Of a stretch of DNA of 5,094 nucleotides, positions 1-4,518 are shown piece by piece. The notes beneath the pieces are model-generated. The model saw only the letters and a list, made by a program, of their open reading frames with translations. It was not told the origin of the DNA and did not search any database. Each line of letters begins with the position of its first letter. Within the stretch, counting starts at the first letter, position 1. The stretch comes from Lachnospiraceae bacterium (lineage in GTDB: Bacteria; Bacillota; Clostridia; Lachnospirales; Lachnospiraceae), in assembly GCA_021202715.1 (NCBI GenBank), contig JAJQCL010000101.1, forward strand, positions 2,047 through 7,140, in the 5' to 3' direction. The position numbers were made by a program, and so were the translations under genes.

Positions 1-45
1 CCGGCGCCGGCCCGCCTGGGCTCCGAGGTGTCGCTGGTCCCATAG
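1..45 (+). pseudogene. Upstream in-frame coding segment ended by an internal TAG (probable broken LysM/DUF3794-type gene)
   Basis: The first 42 bases read in the same frame as the LysM ORF downstream and look coding: 13 of 14 codons end in G or C, as in the other G+C-rich genes here. The frame is cut by TAG at 43-45 and then continues (EEEKFRQVAG...) into the LysM domain with the same codon bias. This suggests one original gene split by a nonsense change; a single substitution from a Tyr, Leu, Trp or Gln codon would be enough. TAG is an ordinary stop here, since it also ends the LysM ORF and the adaptor gene, so recoding is unlikely. Most of the gene lies outside the window. A sequencing error, or a genuine gene end followed by a new small gene, cannot be excluded. 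Confidence 0.45.
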
Positions 46-66
46 GAGGAGGAGAAGTTCCGGCAG

Positions 67-258
67 GTGGCCGGTGTGGTGGGGTATCTGGTGCAGCCGG
101 AAGATACTTTATGGAAGATTGCCAAGAAATATTATACGACGGTGGAGAGGATCTATGAAGTGAACCCGGAGCTCACCGGAGAACCGGAGGCCGGTACCTG
201 GCTTCTTCTGGTGAAACAGGCCGGGGAGCTCCCGCCGATGCCGGGTGCCGCTATGTAG
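67..258 (+). CDS. LysM peptidoglycan-binding domain protein fragment (63 aa from GTG)
   Basis: The product is essentially one LysM domain (about residues 5-50): an opening VGYLVQPEDTLWKIAKKY, which matches the LysM pattern YxVxxGDTLWxIAxxY with Glu-Asp replacing Gly-Asp, then TTVERIYEVNP and a closing WLLLVK. LysM domains bind N-acetylglucosamine in peptidoglycan, so the protein would act at the cell wall or spore envelope. In clostridia the same type of LysM sits at the C-terminus of DUF3794 (SPOCS) proteins, and the lead-in residues fit that arrangement; this is recalled family knowledge, not a search result. The GTG at 67 is the first plausible start after the in-frame TAG at 43-45. An AGGAGGAGG tract at 44-52 could serve as ribosome site but lies about 14 nt away, longer than usual, and also encodes the Glu run of the frame. 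It is best read as the 3' remnant of a longer gene rather than a functional small gene. The ORF ends in TAG. Confidence 0.6.
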   Translation: MAGVVGYLVQPEDTLWKIAKKYYTTVERIYEVNPELTGEPEAGTWLLLVKQAGELPPMPGAAM

Positions 259-275
259 CGGCGGCCGAAGCCGCC
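247..275 (+). other. Two overlapping, mutually exclusive GC hairpins at the LysM stop codon
   Basis: GCCGCT (247-252) pairs with AGCGGC (257-262) around a 4-nt loop that includes the first base of the stop codon. GGCGGC (260-265) pairs with GCCGCC (270-275) around a CGAA tetraloop. The two stems share bases 260-262, so only one can form at a time. No run of T follows, so this is not a canonical intrinsic terminator. It may slow transcription or protect the 3' end. Confidence 0.4.
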
Positions 276-426
276 TGTATATGAACACCCGGCCGGATGG
301 GATTTTTCGCTCCGCTGTGGGAGCGTATATCGTATTTTATGAGCCGATGGCGCCTTGTGTGATGGGAAATCGGAGGCTTTTCGGAGAAATTTTCCCCGGA
401 AAGTCTTTCGAAAAATGCAAAAAGAA
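259..426. other. Intergenic stretch with no supported gene
   Basis: Apart from the hairpins at 247-275 and 308-325, I see no gene here. Short open frames cross it on both strands, but none has a ribosome binding site or a recognisable product. Bases 364-369 (GGGAAA) can pair with 391-396 (TTTCCC), a loose stem with a long loop and no T run after it. Confidence 0.5.
308..340 (+). terminator. Candidate weak terminator after the LysM gene
   Basis: CGCTCC (308-313) pairs with GGAGCG (320-325) around a six-base loop, followed by a T-rich but interrupted stretch (326-340, TATATCGTATTTTA). The stem is short and the T tract imperfect, so this is a tentative terminator. It is the best-placed one between the LysM stop codon and the promoter at 427. 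Confidence 0.35.
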
Positions 427-455
427 TTGAAATACGCAGACGAGGATGGTATAAT
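427..455 (+). promoter_or_regulatory. Sigma-A promoter of the S1-domain gene
   Basis: The -35 box TTGAAA is at 427-432 and a perfect -10 box TATAAT at 450-455, with a 17-bp spacer. TG at 447-448 also forms an extended -10 (TGG-TATAAT). Transcription should begin near G461 or G462. This is the strongest + strand promoter in the window, as expected for a highly expressed translation-related gene. Confidence 0.85.
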
Positions 456-460
456 ACATC

Positions 461-559
461 GGAGTACGTACGTTGTGGAGTGTGGAAGTCCCAGGGGTTA
501 TTTCCCGTTCCTGACACTCAGACACAAAATTTAGGGAAATAATACCGGTACGTAGGAGG
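461..559 (+). promoter_or_regulatory. Structured 5' leader RNA of the S1-domain gene, with predicted pseudoknot
   Basis: Four pairings are seen directly. An outer helix TACGTAC (465-471) with GTACGTA (548-554) is perfect over 7 bp and starts a few bases after the predicted transcript start. An interrupted hairpin joins 473-477 with 523-527, 478-483 with 514-519 and 484-487 with 508-511, with small bulges at 520-522 and 512-513. A 9-bp perfect match pairs the apical loop TTATTTCCC (498-506) with GGGAAATAA (534-542), extendable by a G-T wobble (497/543); this would form a pseudoknot. GGGG (494-497) can instead pair with CCC (504-506) inside the hairpin, so two states can exchange. The outer helix ends on A554, the first base of the AGGAGG site (554-559), so folding could mask translation initiation. 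No T run suggests attenuation. I do not recognise it as a known riboswitch or ribosomal-protein leader. Confidence 0.55.
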
Positions 560-567
560 TTTTTGGC

Positions 568-1425
568 ATGTGTAAAGAAGCACAGGTTGTAGAGGAAGCG
601 GCGGTCGAGACCGTCGAGAACGTGACAGAGACAGCTGAGGCCGCGGCTCCGGCCGAAGCGGAAGCCGTGACGACGGAAGCTGCGGTGGCCGAGACTCCCA
701 CAGAGTCCATGGAAAGCTATGCCGCGGAACTGGAAGAGTCCATCAAGCAGGGCCCGCCCAACGAGGATCCTGTATGGGATAAGTTCGAGACGATGCTGAA
801 GGAGAAAACGATCTTCCCCGTGAAGGTCGACAGCGCGGTGAAGGCCGGCGTTGTTGCCTATGTGGACGATGTCCGCGGATTTATCCCCGCGTCCAAGCTG
901 TCCACCGGCTACGTGGAGAATCTGGAAGAGTATAAGGGAAAGACCGTGGAGGTCGTCGTGATCACTGCAGATAAGGAGAACAAGAAGCTGGTTCTGTCTG
1001 CCCGTGAGGCCATCAAGATCCGTCAGAAGGAAGCGAAAGCGGCTGCGATGGAGGCCTGCCAGGTGGGCGATGTGATGGAGGGCACTGTGGATTCCCTGAT
1101 GGAGTACGGCGCATTCATCAATCTGGATAATGGTCTGTCTGGTCTGCTGCATGTTTCCCAGATCAGCTATAAGAGAGTGGAGAAGCCCTCCGACGTCCTG
1201 AAGAAGGGTGAGAGAGTCCAGGTGAAGCTCATCGCCATCAAGGAAGGCAAGCTCAGCCTGAGCATGAAGGCTCTGCAGGAGGCGCCCGCCCGCAACGGCG
1301 ACCGTCCCTCCAGAGGACCCCGTGATCACAGAGACCGCGAGGAAAGAGATTTCTTCAACTACAAGGAGACCGGCAAGGCGACCACGAGCCTGGGCGATCT
1401 GCTGAAGGGCGTGAAGCTGGACTAA
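568..1425 (+). CDS. S1 RNA-binding domain protein (short ribosomal protein S1-like), 285 aa
   Basis: A cytoplasmic RNA-binding protein, probably acting in translation or on mRNA. Residues 1-60 are a low-complexity Ala/Glu/Thr/Val tail. A first, more divergent S1 fold spans about 80-147 (FPVKVDSAVKAGVVAYVDDVRGFIP through KKLVLSAREA). A second, canonical S1 fold spans about 165-236 (VGDVMEGTVDSLMEYGAFINL, LSGLLHVSQIS, KLSLSMKAL), with the usual RNA-contacting aromatic and histidine positions (Y180, F183, H195). Residues 241-262 are rich in Arg, Asp and Gly, and the chain ends LGDLLKGVKLD. E. coli S1 has six S1 domains and Bacillus YpfD about four, so two is short, but the protein looks complete. 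Similar short proteins are often annotated as 30S ribosomal protein S1; I give no symbol because equivalence to rpsA is unproven. The start is firm: AGGAGG at 554-559 lies 8 nt from the ATG. It is a single-gene transcript with its own promoter, structured leader and terminator. Confidence 0.9.
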   Translation: MCKEAQVVEEAAVETVENVTETAEAAAPAEAEAVTTEAAVAETPTESMESYAAELEESIKQGPPNEDPVWDKFETMLKEKTIFPVKVDSAVKAGVVAYVDDVRGFIPASKLSTGYVENLEEYKGKTVEVVVITADKENKKLVLSAREAIKIRQKEAKAAAMEACQVGDVMEGTVDSLMEYGAFINLDNGLSGLLHVSQISYKRVEKPSDVLKKGERVQVKLIAIKEGKLSLSMKALQEAPARNGDRPSRGPRDHRDREERDFFNYKETGKATTSLGDLLKGVKLD

Positions 1426-1459
1426 GGTTCAGTGAAAAACAAAATCGAAAAAAGCATGG

Positions 1460-1498
1460 GGCATCCCAATCCACAGCGCGCGGAGGGATGCCTTTTTT
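1460..1498 (+). terminator. Strong intrinsic terminator of the S1-domain gene, possibly bidirectional
   Basis: GGCATCCC (1460-1467) pairs perfectly with GGGATGCC (1485-1492), with an optional inner TCC/GGA step (1470-1472 with 1482-1484), directly followed by six T (1493-1498). An A run at 1448-1453 gives a T run on the minus strand, offset about six bases from the stem. The element may therefore also stop the convergent ATPase transcript, less efficiently. Confidence 0.85.
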
Positions 1499-1515
1499 GT
1501 ATGCGCAGGGGCGCT

Positions 1516-2856
1516 TTAATACTCCACCTCCGCCAAATATCGCCGCAACAGGAAGGTGCAGAAGTATGGGAAGGTAAAGATATGATCGCGGAAGCCGATG
1601 TTGCCTGCAGTCAGTTTCAGTCCATATTGAATGTCTGGATAATGGTCGCTTTTGATGAGGCTGCGGAGAGATTTTGCTGTTCCATTGGTGGATTTTATCT
1701 CTATTGGCAGCAGGCTCTTTCTCGTACGGACAAAAAAATCCTCTTCCAGTGTGGAATTTTCTCGTTTATAGTAGCAGAGAGGATAGCCGCACTTGGAAAG
1801 GGCTTCTCCTACAATGTTTTCATAGAGAGCACCCTTGTATACGCCCAGATTCCGGTTGGCTCGCAGGTCATCCTGTGCCTCATCATCCAACAGAGCCACC
1901 AGCAGCCCGGAGTCCTTCAGATAGATTTTATATTTCGACGTGTCAAAATTCCCCTTAATGGGCAGCTCCGGGAAGTGCAGACAATAACAGACGTTGATAA
2001 TACCGGCACTCTCCAGCCATTCAATACAGCCCCGGTAGTCCTTGAACCGCGCTCCCGAGGCAACCTTGGAGATCTGGAATTTTCGGTTGTCCATGGCGAG
2101 CTGAACGGGAATACGGTTGAAGATATTCAAAATTCTTGTCTGGTCTACGCCATCAGCATATTTGCGGACATCCTCTTTGTAGTCTTCAATAAGTTGACGC
2201 TGCAACTCCAGCGTTCTTTCGAACGTGCCATTATCGATATAAAGCCGTACTACGGCGGGCATCCCTCCCAGAATACAGAAGTCAAGAAAGAGCCTGTTGT
2301 AAATTTCCATTTCCAGTGCCGAGAAAGGCTTCAACTCTTTCATGTGGGTCAGCAGTTCTGCGATTGTTTCATCTCCGTAACCTTTAGCCCAGAGGAATTC
2401 TTCGAAATCCATCGAAAACAGATCATAATCTGTCTTATAGCCTACGCTGTTGCTTTCAATGCGCTGATAGGAAATGCCCAGCAGGGAACCGCTGCAAATT
2501 ACATCAAAGCGGCCATCCAGATGAAAAAATTTTAAAGAAGTCGCTATATCGGGAAAATCTTGCAGTTCATCAAAGAAAATCAGGGTATCTCCGGCGATGA
2601 ATCGTCTGGAAGGGTCGATACGGGAAATGTTTTTGATGATATCGTCAGCCTTGTAGCCGTCTTCACAGATCATCTTATACTTCGGCTCTTCCACAAAGTT
2701 GATATAGATTACATTATTGTAATAAGCTTTTGAAAAACGCAGGATGGATTCGGTTTTTCCCACCTGACGGGGGCCTTTTACGATCAGCGGTTTATGATTC
2801 GGCGTGTTTTTCCAGTCCGTCAGGAACTGATCGATTTTTCGTTTCAGATAGAGCAT
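1516..2856 (-). CDS. AAA+ ATPase with DUF4143-type C-terminal region (COG1373-like), 446 aa
   Basis: A predicted soluble ATPase of a large, widespread and poorly characterised family. Walker A is GPRQVGKT (28-35), Walker B is TLIFFDELQD (91-100) with D96 and E97, and a sensor-like CSGSLLG lies at 121-127. The middle part (about 215-330) is the helical region typical of DUF4143 proteins. The C-terminal part resembles a PD-(D/E)xK nuclease fold: GALYENIVGEAL (342-353), EEDFF with D373, and IEIK with E386 and K388. The length is normal for the family and no frame break is seen. The ATG is preceded by GGGAGG (2865-2870 on the + strand) 8 nt away. The gene stands alone, opposite in direction to both neighbours, and is visibly more A+T-rich than they are, suggesting a transferred single-gene cassette. 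Its own promoter lies within the repeat array upstream. Substrate and role are unknown; defence, DNA maintenance or a selfish element are possibilities only. Confidence 0.88.
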   Translation of the reverse strand: MLYLKRKIDQFLTDWKNTPNHKPLIVKGPRQVGKTESILRFSKAYYNNVIYINFVEEPKYKMICEDGYKADDIIKNISRIDPSRRFIAGDTLIFFDELQDFPDIATSLKFFHLDGRFDVICSGSLLGISYQRIESNSVGYKTDYDLFSMDFEEFLWAKGYGDETIAELLTHMKELKPFSALEMEIYNRLFLDFCILGGMPAVVRLYIDNGTFERTLELQRQLIEDYKEDVRKYADGVDQTRILNIFNRIPVQLAMDNRKFQISKVASGARFKDYRGCIEWLESAGIINVCYCLHFPELPIKGNFDTSKYKIYLKDSGLLVALLDDEAQDDLRANRNLGVYKGALYENIVGEALSKCGYPLCYYKRENSTLEEDFFVRTRKSLLPIEIKSTNGTAKSLRSLIKSDHYPDIQYGLKLTAGNIGFRDHIFTFPYFCTFLLRRYLAEVEY

Positions 2857-2864
2857 GTATACTT

Positions 2865-2870
2865 CCTCCC
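2865..2870 (-). promoter_or_regulatory. Ribosome binding site of the ATPase gene
   Basis: On the minus strand this reads GGGAGG, 8 nt before the ATG at 2854-2856. It supports that start, which leaves an untranslated leader of only about 20 nt. Confidence 0.75.
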
Positions 2871-2882
2871 TTCCGCCTCCCT

Positions 2883-2911
2883 ATTATACAAAAACATGAG
2901 CGAGTTTTCAA
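2883..2911 (-). promoter_or_regulatory. Sigma-A promoter of the ATPase gene, with a repeat filling its spacer
   Basis: On the minus strand the -35 box is TTGAAA (2906-2911) and the -10 box a perfect TATAAT (2883-2888), 17 bp apart. The start point should lie near 2876. The whole spacer is the first copy of the 33-bp-spaced repeat (core 2889-2908), so anything binding that repeat would directly compete with, or remodel, RNA polymerase binding. Confidence 0.82.
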
Positions 2912-3007
2912 GATGAAGCCACAAAAGTATGAGCGAATTTTCTGCCTGAAATCTCAAAAACATGAGCGGATTTTTTGCCTTATTCGACAAAAAGATGTAA
3001 AAAGTAA
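2889..3007. repeat. Four direct repeats at an exact 33-bp period upstream of the ATPase gene (putative operator array)
   Basis: Twenty-base cores lie at 2889-2908, 2922-2941, 2955-2974 and, much decayed, 2988-3007. Each starts exactly 33 bp after the previous one. Copies 1 and 2 agree at 17 of 20 positions and copies 1 and 3 at 18 of 20, sharing CAAAA, ATGAGCG and a closing TTTT. The fourth keeps only CAAAAA and ATG. The 13-base linkers are partly conserved (TGAA in linkers 1 and 2, TGCCT in linkers 2 and 3). The period is about three helical turns, so the copies face the same side of the DNA. It is not a CRISPR array: cores and linkers are too short and the linkers are related to each other. 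Confidence 0.8.
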
Positions 3008-3064
3008 ATAACCTCCACCTTAAAGAAATCTTCAGAATCTGTTTCGTATTTACTCAAAAATTTT

Positions 3065-3073
3065 TGCTAAAAT
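3065..3073 (+). promoter_or_regulatory. Probable extended -10 promoter of the adaptor-ABC exporter operon
   Basis: TAAAAT at 3068-3073 is preceded by TG at 3065-3066, giving an extended -10 element (TGC-TAAAAT). No good -35 box is found at 16-18 bp spacing, which is tolerable with an extended -10 but suggests a weak or activator-dependent promoter. The transcript would start near 3080 with a leader of about 55 nt. Confidence 0.5.
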
Positions 3074-3135
3074 GATCAGACAAAGACCGGGGCGGGCGGA
3101 TGACGGCCGCTGACCGGAGAAAGGGGATTTTCGCG

Positions 3136-4518
3136 ATGAATAAGACAGGGAGGACGCTGGTTCTGCTGGCGCTGGCGGCCGGACTGGGCCTGACGGGCTG
3201 TGCGGGCGGCGGAGAGTCGGCCGACACGGTGGCTGTGCAGTCGGTGTCGATGCTGGCGGGCCTGGGAAATGTCGGTGTGCAGGATCGTTTCGCCGGGGAG
3301 GTCGTAGCGCAGGCGACGCAGGAGATCGAGAAGGATGCGGAGCGGACCGTGGGTGAGCTGCTGGTGGAGGCGGGGGACACGGTGCAGGTCGGAGACGTGC
3401 TCTTTACCTACGACACGGACGAGATTCAGCTCTCCATCGAGACGGCGCAGCTGGAGCTCGAAAAGCTGGAGAACACGATCGAGTCCACGGCGAATGAGAT
3501 TGCTCAGCTGGAGAAGGACAAGAAGAAGGCTTCTTCGTCCGATCAGTTAGCCTACAGCATCCAGATTCAGACGCTGGAGGCGGAAAACAAGGAGAATGAG
3601 TACAATCTCATGACGAAGAAGGTGGAGCTGGAGGGGCTGGAGAAGAGCCTGGAGAACGCCGAGGTGAAGTCGGAGATCGACGGCATTGTCCAGACCATCA
3701 ATGAGGACGGGGCGACGGATGACTATGGAAATGCGAAGCCCTATATCGTCCTTATGGAGACAGGTGCGTACCGGGTCAAGGGCACGGTTAATGAGATGAA
3801 CGTGTCTTCGATCTATGAGCTGACGGGGCAGAGCGTCATCATCCGCTCCCGGGTGGATTCCGACCAGACCTGGACGGGCATCATGGGCGATGTGGATACG
3901 GAGAATCCGGAGAGCAGCAACAGCTATTACTATTACAGCGACAGCAGCTCACAGTCTTCCAAATATCCCTTCTATGTGACACTGGAGGATTCTGAGGGCC
4001 TGATGATGGGGCAGCATGTCTACATTGAAATGGACCAGGGGCAGGACGCGGAGCGGGAAGGCCTCTGGCTGGCGTCCGTTTATCTGGATCTGGAGGACGG
4101 CGCCTGTGTCTGGGTGGCCAATGATAACGATAAGCTGGAGAAGCGGACGGTGACTCTGGGCGAGTATGATGAGGAGCTGGACGAATACCAGATTGAGAGC
4201 GGCCTGGAGGCTGCTGATTATATCGCCATTCCCGACGAGTCGCTGAAGGAAGGGCAGCCCGTGACTCGTTACGACGACAGCTATTTTGCGGCGGACGACG
4301 GCGAATACAGCGACGATGATGTATACAGCGATGACGGTGAATATAGCGACGATGGCGTGTACAGTGACGACAGTGTGAGTACCGACGATGAAAATGTATA
4401 TAGTGACAGTGATCTGGACGGTGCTTTCTATGATGCGGAGATCGGTGCAGATAGCTATGACATGGAGGAGTTCGAGGCAGAGGAAGCGTCTGAGGCAGAT
4501 CCTGCGGGGGTGGAGTAG
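3136..4518 (+). CDS. HlyD/MacA/YknX-type periplasmic-adaptor lipoprotein, 460 aa
   Basis: Membrane-fusion-type subunit that would link an ABC exporter to its substrate on the outer face of the membrane. A lipoprotein signal peptide (MNKTGRTLVLLALAAG) ends in the lipobox LTGC with the lipidated Cys at 22. A lipoyl-like half-motif follows (GELLVEAGDTVQVGDVLF, about 73-90), then a charged coiled-coil hairpin (about 97-178, turn near 130-140), the second lipoyl half (EVKSEIDGIVQTI, 176-188), and a beta-barrel region ending GLMMGQHVYIEMD (288-300). A Ser/Tyr-rich stretch sits at 260-276. The C-terminus (about 387-460) is an unusually acidic tail with YSDD repeats. I chose the ATG at 3136 because it begins the signal peptide and follows AAGGGG (3121-3126) at 9 nt; an in-frame ATG at 3100 would add 12 residues in front of the signal peptide and has a poor ribosome site. 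The ABC ATPase start directly follows its TAG, so the two are co-translated. Confidence 0.88.
   Translation: MNKTGRTLVLLALAAGLGLTGCAGGGESADTVAVQSVSMLAGLGNVGVQDRFAGEVVAQATQEIEKDAERTVGELLVEAGDTVQVGDVLFTYDTDEIQLSIETAQLELEKLENTIESTANEIAQLEKDKKKASSSDQLAYSIQIQTLEAENKENEYNLMTKKVELEGLEKSLENAEVKSEIDGIVQTINEDGATDDYGNAKPYIVLMETGAYRVKGTVNEMNVSSIYELTGQSVIIRSRVDSDQTWTGIMGDVDTENPESSNSYYYYSDSSSQSSKYPFYVTLEDSEGLMMGQHVYIEMDQGQDAEREGLWLASVYLDLEDGACVWVANDNDKLEKRTVTLGEYDEELDEYQIESGLEAADYIAIPDESLKEGQPVTRYDDSYFAADDGEYSDDDVYSDDGEYSDDGVYSDDSVSTDDENVYSDSDLDGAFYDAEIGADSYDMEEFEAEEASEADPAGVE
4303..4413 (+). repeat. 18-bp coding tandem repeat in the adaptor's acidic C-terminal tail
   Basis: Six-codon units encoding (E/V)YSDD(D/G/S) lie at 4303-4320, 4321-4338, 4339-4356 and 4357-4374. 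A degenerate 21-bp unit follows at 4375-4395 and a last partial match at 4396-4413. Synonymous codons vary between units (TAC/TAT, AGC/AGT, GAC/GAT), so the peptide pattern is better kept than the DNA. This suggests selection on the protein after an old duplication. Confidence 0.8.

Noticed and set aside
43..45. TAG read as pyrrolysine or another recoded amino acid
   Set aside because: TAG is the ordinary terminator of the LysM ORF and of the adaptor gene in this window, and nothing recoding-specific is seen.
245..430. Possible 61-aa + strand ORF in the intergenic region
   Set aside because: No ribosome binding site, no recognisable composition, overlaps the end of the LysM ORF and stops just at the S1 promoter.
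337..1329. Long minus-strand open frame opposite the S1 gene
   Set aside because: It is the complement of a clear S1 coding region with high G+C third positions, and the His/Leu/Arg-rich translation resembles no protein.
1432..2535. Long + strand open frame opposite the ATPase gene
   Set aside because: The minus-strand frame has Walker motifs, promoter and ribosome site. The + strand frame would start inside the region of the S1 terminator and has no recognisable domain.
2889..3007. CRISPR array
   Set aside because: Cores of about 20 bp with 13-bp related linkers and no cas genes do not fit CRISPR.
2730..3011. A + strand open frame whose C-terminal part repeats an 11-residue unit (QKxERIFxLKx)
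   Set aside because: The first part is antisense to the ATPase gene, there is no ribosome binding site, and the peptide repeat follows automatically from a 33-bp DNA repeat being a multiple of three. The repeat is better explained as promoter-associated DNA.
1522..3020. CTCCACCT at 1522-1529 and again at 3013-3020, a possible target-site duplication flanking the ATPase cassette
   Set aside because: The left copy lies inside the last codons of the ATPase gene, and an 8-bp match is expected by chance. No terminal inverted repeats or transposase are present.
3335..3550. Arg/Ser-rich + strand open frame inside the adaptor gene
   Set aside because: An out-of-frame reading of the adaptor coiled coil, with a low-complexity translation and no ribosome site.
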